Shown here piece after piece: positions 1 through 6,255 of a stretch of DNA of 7,714 nucleotides; the first letter of the stretch is position 1, and each line of letters opens with the position of its first letter. The DNA comes from Planctomycetota bacterium (GTDB lineage Bacteria; Planctomycetota; UBA8108; UBA1146; JAJFFE01), in the NCBI GenBank assembly GCA_020425835.1, contig JAGQRC010000144.1:1-7714 (forward strand). Reading direction: 5' to 3'. Below the pieces are notes generated by a model. That model saw nothing but the letters and a program-made list of their open reading frames with translations. It did no database searches and had not been told where the DNA came from. The position numbers were made by a program, and so were the translations under genes.

Positions 1-633
1 AGTGCGCTCCGCCTCGGGTACCCTCTCGCGTCCGTCGAGGCGATACCTCGGCGGGTCGTCGACCGCTTCGTCGGCGTCGGCCATCCCCTCGGCTTGGCGC
101 CGCTGCGCCGCGACGAGCGGATCCTCGACCTCGGTTGCGGCTGCGGTTTCGATGTCTTCGTCGCCGCGCAGCAGACCGATGGGCGCGTCGTCGGCATCGA
201 CCTGACCCCCGAGATGCTGGCGATCGCGAAGGATGCGCTCGCCGAGGTGAACGCGCCGAACGTCGAGTTCACCCAAGGGTCGATCGAGTCGCTCCCGTTC
301 GAGGACGCGAGCTTCGACCGCATCATCTCGAACGGCGTCCTCAATCTCGTCCCCGACAAACCGCGCGCCTACGCCGAGGCGCTCCGGGTCCTGCGCCCGG
401 GCGGCACGTTCACCGTCGCCGACCTGCTCGTGATCGAGTCGATCCCCCCGGACGTCCTCGAGAACTCGGACGCCTGGTCCACCTGAATCGCCGGCGCCCT
501 GCCGGGTCGGTCCTACCTGGCACTCCTCGAATCGAGCGGATTCGTCGCGGGAACGATCGTCGGCCCCACGGGGTACACGACATCGCGCTACACCGCGGCG
601 TTCCACGTGACCGCGCGACGCGCGGGGATCTGA
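1..633 (+). CDS. SAM-dependent methyltransferase, probable selenoprotein (5' partial, in-frame TGA at 484)
   Basis: Class I (Rossmann) SAM-dependent methyltransferase of the ArsM/UbiE-like group; the 5' end lies outside the window, so residue numbers here start at base 1. Seen: an N-terminal segment ending V-G-H-P-L-G-L-A, SAM motif I DLGCGCGFD (residues 43-51), the acidic ribose-binding position in GIDLTPEM (D67), ISNGVLNLVPDK (109-120), and LRVLRPGGTFTVADLL. Frame 1 meets TGA at 484-486 (residue 162) in the context DAWST-*-IAGAL, where relatives have W-x-x-C-I-A-G-A-L. The same frame continues for 48 codons with family-like sequence (YLALLESSGF, then GYTTSRYTAAFHVTARR) to TGA at 631-633. 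This fits selenocysteine insertion rather than termination. A frameshift is excluded because the frame does not change. Substrate unknown; relatives include arsenite methyltransferases, but the ArsM Cys of S-N-C-V is Gly here. Alternatives are a recent nonsense mutation or a base-call error. Confidence 0.85.
484..486 (+). other. Candidate selenocysteine (UGA) codon
   Basis: TGA replaces the Cys codon of the conserved C-I-A-G-A-L motif in the methyltransferase. Reading TGA as Trp genome-wide is unlikely: the complete genes here contain no internal TGA, use TGG for Trp, and two of them (ending at 4311 and 6840) use TGA as their stop. The methyltransferase also ends with TGA at 631, so one mRNA would carry both meanings of UGA, separated by the local hairpin. 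Confidence 0.75.
500..522 (+). promoter_or_regulatory. Candidate bacterial SECIS (bSECIS) hairpin
   Basis: TGCCGGGT (500-507) pairs with ACCTGGCA (515-522): eight consecutive pairs, one of them G-U. The 7-nt apical loop CGGTCCT (508-514) has G at its second and third positions. The loop begins 21 nt after the UGA. Known bSECIS elements lie inside the coding region just downstream of UGA, with the loop roughly 16-37 nt away and a conserved G among its first bases; the E. coli fdhF loop AGGUCU shares the GGUC core. The hairpin would bind SelB carrying Sec-tRNA. The encoded residues here (PGRSY) fall where relatives vary, so RNA constraint is compatible with the protein. Confidence 0.7.
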
Positions 634-643
634 ACTGGGCTCA

Positions 644-673
644 CTCCTCCGAAGGTCGACTTCCTTCGAGGAG
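644..673 (+). terminator. Stem-loop terminator candidate after the methyltransferase
   Basis: CTCCTC (644-649) pairs with GAGGAG (668-673) and, after one bulged C, GAAGG (651-655) pairs with CCTTC (663-667) around a 7-nt loop. It begins 10 nt after the methyltransferase stop and separates that gene from the next. No T-run follows, so if it terminates it is not a classical intrinsic terminator; it could instead protect the mRNA 3' end. Confidence 0.5.
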
Positions 674-767
674 GTCCGCGAGTTCGCTGTCACGACGCGA
701 ACCTCGTCGGGCTCCAGCAGGGGCTCATTGCGATTCCGTCGCAACTCGGCTCTCGGGAGGAGAACCC

Positions 768-3443
768 ATGGCTCGTGCGTGCTCCTGTGCCAGCCTCATG
801 GCACTCATCATCATCTTCAGCGGTCGGGCTCCGGCTCAAAACGACTTCCGACGAGGGGACATCGACGGCAACGGGGTCGTTCACCCCGTCTTCGACGAGC
901 ACGCGTGGAAGGTCGCGACCTTCGAGGGATACGACACGCTGCCCTGTCAGAAGGCCGCGGACACCAACGACGACGGAATCCTCAACTTCATGGATGACGG
1001 GAAGGTCTTCAACTGGTGGAACCAGCTCCTGCTCACCCCAGTACCGGATCCCGGTCCGTTCGTCTGCGGTCCGGATCCCACCCCGGACTCCCTGACCTGT
1101 GATACCTACGTCTGCACCGCGACACCGGGGGTCTATCCGACCAGCAGTCAGTACCTTCTGTTCATCGAAGATGCGGCGGCACCGGTCGGGTCGATCGTGA
1201 ACGTCGACGTCTGGCTCCAGAACGACGCGTCCGGCGTCGTCGATGGATGGTCGTTCGGCGTCTGCCACGATCCGACCGCCCTCGAGCTCCTGACGGTGTC
1301 TCTCGGTCCGGACACTCCGATCTTCGGCCTCGGCATTCCCTACTTCGACCTCGAGCACATCGAGCCCGGAGTCGGGTGGGTCGCACACATCTTCGGCACC
1401 TTCTCGTACGGTCTCGGATTCCTCACGACCGGAACGCACCACATCTACACCGCGCGGTACCGGGTCCTCACCGAGGGTGTCTCGACAGTCGACTTCTGCA
1501 CGACGGTCCCCGACGGCGCGGGGCTGACGGAGTCTCCGCTCGGCGTCGTTCATCGCTACCTCCCCCCGGTCACCCCGCTGACCATGTCGGCGGAGATCAC
1601 GGGGTCGACCCCACCGGCAGAGAACGACGACTGCATCGATGCCGCGGTCGTTCTCGAAGGCAGCTTGCCATTCACCCTCGCCACGGCCACGGACGACGGT
1701 CCCAGTCTCGCCGGCTCCTGCGACATCGCCGGCAGCGGACTCGTCCACCGAGACGTCTGGTTCTGTCATGCGGCCGACTGCACGGGGGAGATCACGATCT
1801 CGACCGCGGGCAGTGGTTTCGATACGCGACTCGCCGTCTACGACGGTTGCGGTTGCCCGGTCTCTGCGGGCGACCTCGTGGACTGCAACGACGATGACCC
1901 GCTCCTGTCGAACGGCGAGTCCTCGGTCACGGTCCCGGTCCTGGAGGGCCAGCTCCTCTTGATCGAAGTCGGAACTGCCGCCGCCGGGATCCTCGACAAC
2001 TTCGGGACCTTGACGCTGACCTGTGACGGCGCGACGCAGGGCGAGTTCCTGTTCGAGCAGAAGCTCCTGGGTTCCGACATCACCGCGGGTGAAGTCTACG
2101 GCAACGCGTTCGACATCGATGGCGATGTCGCCGTCGTCGGAGCCGTTACCGATGATGGAATCGGTCCGGACACCGGAACGGCTTACATCTACCGGAAGAT
2201 CGGTGGGCAATGGATGGAGGAACAGCGGCTGTTCTCCGCCACCGGTGCCGAGTTCAACGGCTTCGGTCGCTCGGTCGCAGTGTCCGGGAACCGCATCGTC
2301 GTCGCCGAGCCGGGCATCGATGACCCGATCACCTTCGCGGTCTCGGGCAAGGTCTACGAGTATCTCTACGACGGGTCGAGCTGGGAGCTCGAGACCGTGT
2401 TCGACGGCCCTGGTCGCTTCGGCTCGTATCTCGAGCTGGAGGACGACCGCCTCGTCATCTCGACGGCCATGCAGGTGGCGGGCTTCGGGGGAACGATGGT
2501 GATCTACCGATACGATGGATCGGGCTGGTTCGAGGAGTACAGCTACACATCGACGGGCGCCTGGGACTTCGGTCACACGATGGAGCTCCACGGGGATCGC
2601 CTGATCGTGGGAAGCGGGGACCTGAATGCCGAGGGAGACGCGACGATCTTCGAGTTCGACGGCGCGACCTGGCTGCCACGAATCCTGACCGCGAGCGACG
2701 GCTTCGTCGCGAACCTCTTCGGTCTCGAGGTCGCGATCGATGGAGATCGCGCCGCGGTCTCGGCCCCCTTCGATGACGCCCAATGTCCGGGAAGTCCCGA
2801 CTGTCTTTCCGGAGCGGTCTACTGCTTCGAGCGGCAAGGCGGGACCTGGGTCGAGACCCAGAAGTTCATCGGCGATCTCCCCCAACGAGCGTTCGGTACC
2901 GGATTGGCCATGCGCGGGACTCAGATGCTGGTGGGCGTCACCGGAGGACGAACGGAGAACCGCGGGCAGATCGACGTCTACGAGTGGACCGGATCGACCT
3001 GGACGTACGATCGCACGATCGTCGCGCCCGACTCCGATCCGAACGACGGCTTCGGGATCGAGATCGACATGGATGGGAGCACGGCGTTCGTGCGCGCCTC
3101 GGGTGACGACGACACGGGCCTGGACACCGGAGCCGTCTACGTCTTCGACTGCGACTGCGGCGTCCCCATCGCGTTCGTGCGCGGCGACATCAACGGGGAC
3201 ACAGCGGTCGACATCGGCGATGCCGTGGGTCTGCTGTCCGCGCTCTTCGACGCCAGCTCCCCGCCTCTCGCTTGTCTCGAGGGTGCCGACGGGAACGACG
3301 ACGGTCTCGTCAACGTCGCCGACGCGATCTACGTCCTCAGTTATCTGTTCTCGATGGGATCGCCGCCGACGGCTCCGTTCCCGACCTGTGGATTCGATCC
3401 GGAACTGATCACGCTGGGCTGCGCGTCGGCCAGCTGTCCGTAG
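768..3443 (+). CDS. Secreted multidomain protein: dockerin-like, cohesin-like, PPC-like, FG-GAP propeller, dockerin-like
   Basis: A large extracellular protein of 891 aa with no recognisable catalytic site; binding or scaffolding is the likely role. Start ATG 768 follows GGGAGG (755-760) by 7 nt and opens a signal peptide (hydrophobic LMALIIIF, predicted cut APA|Q at 23/24). Domains: degenerate dockerin-like module 26-116 (DIDGNG, DTNDDG) with an embedded Cys tail CGPDPTPDSLTC; cohesin-like beta domain about 131-279 (GVCHDP, with C166 and C244 possibly paired); PPC-like domain about 285-420, Cys-rich (NDDC start, DVWF, FDTRLAVYDGC); seven FG-GAP-type repeats 425-795, each with an aromatic-G followed by a D/G-rich turn and a V/A-V-x strand, a probable seven-blade propeller; and a dockerin-like pair 803-891 (DINGD and DGNDDG loops, each followed by a D-A-hydrophobic helix) ending CASASCP. 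The open frame runs upstream to 135, but that stretch overlaps the methyltransferase and is Arg-rich. Probably co-transcribed with the gene at 3484. Ligand unknown. Confidence 0.9.
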   Translation: MARACSCASLMALIIIFSGRAPAQNDFRRGDIDGNGVVHPVFDEHAWKVATFEGYDTLPCQKAADTNDDGILNFMDDGKVFNWWNQLLLTPVPDPGPFVCGPDPTPDSLTCDTYVCTATPGVYPTSSQYLLFIEDAAAPVGSIVNVDVWLQNDASGVVDGWSFGVCHDPTALELLTVSLGPDTPIFGLGIPYFDLEHIEPGVGWVAHIFGTFSYGLGFLTTGTHHIYTARYRVLTEGVSTVDFCTTVPDGAGLTESPLGVVHRYLPPVTPLTMSAEITGSTPPAENDDCIDAAVVLEGSLPFTLATATDDGPSLAGSCDIAGSGLVHRDVWFCHAADCTGEITISTAGSGFDTRLAVYDGCGCPVSAGDLVDCNDDDPLLSNGESSVTVPVLEGQLLLIEVGTAAAGILDNFGTLTLTCDGATQGEFLFEQKLLGSDITAGEVYGNAFDIDGDVAVVGAVTDDGIGPDTGTAYIYRKIGGQWMEEQRLFSATGAEFNGFGRSVAVSGNRIVVAEPGIDDPITFAVSGKVYEYLYDGSSWELETVFDGPGRFGSYLELEDDRLVISTAMQVAGFGGTMVIYRYDGSGWFEEYSYTSTGAWDFGHTMELHGDRLIVGSGDLNAEGDATIFEFDGATWLPRILTASDGFVANLFGLEVAIDGDRAAVSAPFDDAQCPGSPDCLSGAVYCFERQGGTWVETQKFIGDLPQRAFGTGLAMRGTQMLVGVTGGRTENRGQIDVYEWTGSTWTYDRTIVAPDSDPNDGFGIEIDMDGSTAFVRASGDDDTGLDTGAVYVFDCDCGVPIAFVRGDINGDTAVDIGDAVGLLSALFDASSPPLACLEGADGNDDGLVNVADAIYVLSYLFSMGSPPTAPFPTCGFDPELITLGCASASCP

Positions 3444-3483
3444 TACCGCGGGCGCCCGCCGCCCGTCGAAGGGAGTCATCAAC

Positions 3484-4311
3484 ATGCTCGTCGGATCTCA
3501 CAGCTCCCAGCGGGTCCGCGCGCTGGTCATCGGCCTCGTGCTCTGCGGGGTGTCGGGTCTCTCGAGTCTTCGCGCTCAAGGCATCGGGTTCGAGCTGTCG
3601 GACGCGACGGGCACCGTTGGCGACGTCGTGGATGTGTCGATGCTCCTCGACAACGACTCCGCCGACATCCAGGGGTTCGCGTTCGGGGTGTGTCACGACA
3701 TCGAGGACGTCGATCTCGCCGACGTCGAGGACGGCGTCGATCTCGCGGCACTGGCCCCGGACTTCAACGACCTCGTCCTCGAGCCCGGAGGGTGGGCCGT
3801 CTCCATGGTGGTCAGCTTTCCGGGCCTGACGGTGATCGGACCGGCGATGGACTGGCACGCGTACACCGCGAGCTACGAGATCCTCGGTGCGAGCGGCAGC
3901 CCGACGACCGAAGTCGCCTTCTGCGAGTCCATCGGTGCGCCGCCGATCGCTCTGGTGATCGCCGTCGGGAGCGCACCGGTCCTGCCGGACAACGTGACGA
4001 ACGCGACGATCACGATCGGATCCGGGACGGGCGCTCCGTTCCGACGGGGCGACGTCAACGACGACGGCGCCGTGGACATCTCGGATGTGATCTTCTTGCT
4101 CGCGAGCCTCTTCACCGCAGACTCGGCTCCCCTCGAGTGCGATGACGCTGGGGATGTCAACGACGACGGGATGATCGACATCGGCGACGCCGTCACCACG
4201 CTGGGCGCACTGTTCGGTGCGGGCGCGGCCATCCCGGCTCCTGGCTCCATCGACTGTGGCCCCGATCCGACGTCGGACACACTGGACTGCGCGACGTCGA
4301 GTTGCCCCTGA
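3484..4311 (+). CDS. Secreted cohesin-like plus dockerin-like protein
   Basis: A 275-aa secreted protein of unknown partner. ATG 3484 is preceded by GAAGGGAG (3468-3475) with an 8-nt gap, and only 40 nt separate it from the gene before, which suggests an operon. The signal peptide has hydrophobic ALVIGLVLCGVSGL and a likely cut at LRA|Q (31/32). Residues 36-178 form a beta domain resembling cohesin (T-V-G-D-V-V-D-V, then L-D-N). It is clearly paralogous to the cohesin-like domain of the upstream protein: shared G-F/W-x-F-G-V-C-H-D, P-G-x-G-W, Y-T-A-x-Y and V-x-F-C features, with C70 and C147 conserved. Residues 188-275 form a dockerin-like pair with good Ca loops (DVNDDGAVDISD, DVNDDGMIDIGD), each followed by a hydrophobic helix, and end CGPDPTSDTLDCATSSCP. 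The cohesin label rests on pattern resemblance only; the dockerin-type Ca loops are much clearer. Confidence 0.9.
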   Translation: MLVGSHSSQRVRALVIGLVLCGVSGLSSLRAQGIGFELSDATGTVGDVVDVSMLLDNDSADIQGFAFGVCHDIEDVDLADVEDGVDLAALAPDFNDLVLEPGGWAVSMVVSFPGLTVIGPAMDWHAYTASYEILGASGSPTTEVAFCESIGAPPIALVIAVGSAPVLPDNVTNATITIGSGTGAPFRRGDVNDDGAVDISDVIFLLASLFTADSAPLECDDAGDVNDDGMIDIGDAVTTLGALFGAGAAIPAPGSIDCGPDPTSDTLDCATSSCP

Positions 4312-4320
4312 GGGGGTGAT

Positions 4321-4359
4321 GCGGTGATACCGCTCGTGCCCCGACTCGGAAGTCGGGGC
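4321..4359 (+). terminator. Tandem hairpins after the two-gene operon
   Basis: GCGGT/ACCGC (4321-4325 with 4329-4333, 3-nt loop) is followed by a perfect 9-bp stem, GCCCCGACT (4338-4346) with AGTCGGGGC (4351-4359), around the tetraloop CGGA. They lie 10-50 nt past the stop at 4311, the right place for a terminator. No T-run follows, so a Rho-dependent or end-protecting role is equally possible. Confidence 0.55.
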
Positions 4360-4393
4360 GCAGCGCGGCGAGCGCTCTCGATCGGATCCCCGG

Positions 4394-4418
4394 CGGTGCG
4401 TCAGATTCTCTGACACCG
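4394..4418 (+). other. Bulged hairpin in the spacer
   Basis: GTCAGA (4400-4405) pairs perfectly with TCTGAC (4409-4414) around loop TTC, and the stem continues past a 2-nt bulge with CGGT (4394-4397) to ACCG (4415-4418), ten pairs in all. The short symmetric core could also be read on DNA as an inverted-repeat operator. No function can be assigned. Confidence 0.35.
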
Positions 4419-4668
4419 GTCGATCGTCATCGACGCGTCCCGTTGCGATGCGGCCCTCCTTCCATCCTTCCTGCCGACGAACCCGACGCTCGAGTGCTGT
4501 GCGGTCCTGCGCCAATCGCGAACGCGAGTGCCAGGGCGCTCGCGGCCGGAGCGGGTGTGACGACGCTCCTGCGACGACGGGAGTCGTCTCTGCCCGTTGG
4601 CAACCGGGATGCGCTGCCGCGCCGCCTCGGCCATCCGGTCGGATCACAGGTTGGGGGGACACTTGGAT

Positions 4669-4673
4669 AGGAG
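4669..4673 (+). promoter_or_regulatory. Ribosome binding site that sets a GTG start
   Basis: AGGAG lies 6 nt before GTG 4680. No ATG sits at the start of this frame, and the GTG opens a complete signal peptide, so this site decides the start of the propeller protein. Confidence 0.7.
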
Positions 4674-4679
4674 CTCGAA

Positions 4680-6041
4680 GTGAGTGGATTCAGGCAGTGC
4701 GCATCGTGGGTGATCGGGGTGTTGCTCCTCGGGGGCTCGACCTCAGCGCAGACGATCGAGTATCACGACGCGTCGTACGGCACCACGGGTTTCGTGCGTC
4801 AGATCGAGGTCCTCGATCTGAACGGGGATGCGATCCCGGACATCGTGTCGACGAACGGATTCGATGTCTTCCTGAGACTTGGCGTGGGCGACGGCCAGTT
4901 CGGGTCGGAGTCGGCGATCGCGTTCGGGGACGCGCTCCCCATCACCGGTGGCGACTTCGACGGCGATGGACGATCGGAGATCGTCCTGCAGCGGGTCACG
5001 GAGTTGTGGCTCATCGAGCAGGAGATCGATGGCTCCATCACGGAGACACTCCTCCCTCACGAGGTACCGCTCTTCAACGCCATGCTCACCGTGGATGTGA
5101 ATGACGACGGGGCCCTCGACATCGTCGGGAGCCGCCCGCTCGGGAATCAGGTCCTTCTCTTGTTCGGCGATGGAACCGGGAGCTTCTCGGAGCCGCTGAC
5201 GATCGACTTTCCTCCCATCGTCTTCCCCGGGGTCGCAACCGTCACGAAGCCGACGGTCATCGACTGGAACGGTGACGGATCGCTCGATGTGATCGCGCTG
5301 GAGCAGGGCAAACTGTACGTCGCCGTGAACTTCGGTGGCGGCACCTTCCTCGTCGAGGACTTGACGACCCCGCTCGGCGATGTCTGGACCTACGCCGCGG
5401 CGGACTTCACCGGCGACGGCGTCGCCGACATCGCGGCGGCCACCGCGGACCGACTCTGGCTCCTCGAAGGAAACCAGACCTACGACCTCGCGACCGCCGA
5501 CTCGGTCGCCATCGCGAGCATGCGTTGGGTGGAAGGCGTCGACCTCGACGGTGACGGCGTCGCGGAGCTGGCTCACATCGCGGACACGGGCGAGACGACG
5601 CTTCGAGGCGGCTCCGCGTCCTCGGGATACCCGGTCCTCTACTCACCTCCGGGCTCGAACAACTGGCTCGACGTCGGGATCGGAGACATCAACGGGGATC
5701 TCGTTCCCGACTTCGTCTGTCGCTCTGCCGACTACGCCGGCCTTCGCCTGTTGCGCTCCGGCTCCGCTCCGGCCTTCGTCCGCGGGGACTGCGCCGCGGA
5801 CCAACAGCTGGACCTGGGCGATGCGATCGCGATGCTCGGAGTGCTCTTCCTCGGCGACTCGACGAGCTGCGCCGACGCTTGCGACGTCCAGGATGACGGG
5901 CTCCTGCGCATCGACGATGCGATCTATCTCGTGCAGTACCTGTTCATCGGCGGCCCTCCCCCGGCAACGCCGGGCGTGAGCTGCGGTGTCGACTCGACCG
6001 CGATCGACTTCCTCGACTGTGGATCGACGAGCTGCCCGTAA
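4680..6041 (+). CDS. Secreted FG-GAP/VCBS seven-repeat beta-propeller with dockerin-like C-terminus
   Basis: A 453-aa extracellular protein, probably a Ca-binding propeller used for binding; no catalytic residues are recognised. GTG 4680 begins a signal peptide (hydrophobic WVIGVLLLGG, likely cut TSA|Q at 23/24). Seven Ca-loop repeats of D-x-(N/D/T)-x-D-x-x-x-(D/E) type begin at residues 46, 92, 139, 195, 242, 288 and 336, giving spacings of 46-56 residues, as expected for a seven-blade integrin-alpha-like propeller. Residues 366-453 are the dockerin-like pair ending CGSTSCP. Its first loop (D370-C-A-A-D-Q-Q) lacks the usual Asn and Gly, and an extra Cys pair (C397, C401) sits before the second loop, so one Ca site may be replaced by a disulfide. 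It follows a 368-nt spacer and is probably transcribed on its own. Ligand and attachment partner are unknown. Confidence 0.92.
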   Translation: MSGFRQCASWVIGVLLLGGSTSAQTIEYHDASYGTTGFVRQIEVLDLNGDAIPDIVSTNGFDVFLRLGVGDGQFGSESAIAFGDALPITGGDFDGDGRSEIVLQRVTELWLIEQEIDGSITETLLPHEVPLFNAMLTVDVNDDGALDIVGSRPLGNQVLLLFGDGTGSFSEPLTIDFPPIVFPGVATVTKPTVIDWNGDGSLDVIALEQGKLYVAVNFGGGTFLVEDLTTPLGDVWTYAAADFTGDGVADIAAATADRLWLLEGNQTYDLATADSVAIASMRWVEGVDLDGDGVAELAHIADTGETTLRGGSASSGYPVLYSPPGSNNWLDVGIGDINGDLVPDFVCRSADYAGLRLLRSGSAPAFVRGDCAADQQLDLGDAIAMLGVLFLGDSTSCADACDVQDDGLLRIDDAIYLVQYLFIGGPPPATPGVSCGVDSTAIDFLDCGSTSCP

Positions 6042-6048
6042 TCCGACC

Positions 6049-6090
6049 GGCCTGGCGCTGACACCGATGTCGAGGGGCGAAGCGCTGGCC
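6049..6090 (+). terminator. Hairpin just after the propeller gene
   Basis: GGCC (6049-6052) pairs with GGCC (6087-6090) and, past a small internal loop, GCGCT (6055-6059) pairs with AGCGC (6081-6085). A smaller GACA/TGTC stem (6060-6063 with 6068-6071) lies inside. It starts 8 nt after the stop at 6041. Terminator is the likeliest role, but the stem is interrupted and has no T-run. Confidence 0.35.
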
Positions 6091-6116
6091 ACGACTCCGA
6101 CCTTGTTGCAGTCCTC

Positions 6117-6164
6117 GAAGGAGTGACCCGAGAGTGGACGCGCCGCGCCTGCTCTCGGGCCTTC
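6117..6164 (+). other. Long hairpin upstream of the SRPBCC gene
   Basis: CCCGAGAG (6127-6134) pairs with CTCTCGGG (6152-6159), eight perfect pairs. Past a 5-nt one-sided bulge, GAAGG (6117-6121) pairs with CCTTC (6160-6164). A small CGC/GCG stem can form within the 17-nt loop. It ends about 90 nt before ATG 6256, so it could be a second terminator for the upstream gene or part of the leader of the next. No known riboswitch is recognised. Confidence 0.4.
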
Positions 6165-6255
6165 TCGTGTTGCGTGTCCGCTTCCCGACAGGCGTGACTG
6201 GAGCCGCGGTCACCGGTCGAGTAGAACCGCGGGCGGAACCAGCAGAGAGGACACC

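Larger units (their letters stand above)
4312..4679 (+). other. 368-nt non-coding spacer with hairpins
   Basis: No credible gene is seen on either strand: the open frames here are Arg-rich, lack a good ribosome site and have no family features. The first 110 nt hold three hairpins (4321-4333, 4338-4359, 4394-4418). The rest is featureless to the eye apart from the ribosome site at 4669. A promoter for the gene at 4680 probably lies here, but no clear -35/-10 pair can be named. Confidence 0.6.

Noticed and set aside
94..486. Methyltransferase as a complete gene from ATG 94 to TGA 486
   Set aside because: Frame 1 is open and family-like from base 1 (a segment ending VGHPLGLA precedes ATG 94), and the conserved C-terminus continues past 486.
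484..486. TGA read as Trp or Gly by an alternative genetic code
   Set aside because: Other genes in the window lack internal TGA, use TGG for Trp, and two of them stop at TGA.
491..505. CCGGC/GCCGG hairpin with loop GCCCT as the SECIS
   Set aside because: Its loop begins only 9 nt after the UGA, too close for known bacterial SECIS elements, and its stem is shorter than the 500-522 hairpin.
135..767. Upstream extension of the large secreted protein's open frame to ATG 135
   Set aside because: This part overlaps the methyltransferase in another frame, is Arg-rich and low-complexity, and the signal peptide and ribosome site both place the start at 768.
3448..3459. Perfect 12-nt palindrome GCGGGCGCCCGC between the two operon genes
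   Set aside because: As RNA it would leave no loop without breaking the central pairs, and such G/C palindromes are common by chance in DNA of this composition.
690..3485. Long minus-strand open frame opposite the secreted protein gene
   Set aside because: It is a GC-rich antisense shadow: no ribosome site, no signal or domain pattern, and charged low-complexity composition, whereas the + strand has clear domains.
3409..4662. Minus-strand open frame across the second operon gene and the spacer
   Set aside because: It mirrors the coding frame of the 3484-4311 gene and is Arg-rich with no recognisable family.
4448..5104. Plus-strand open frame running from the spacer into the propeller gene
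   Set aside because: Arg-rich, overlaps the signal peptide and first blades of the propeller gene in another frame, and lacks family features.
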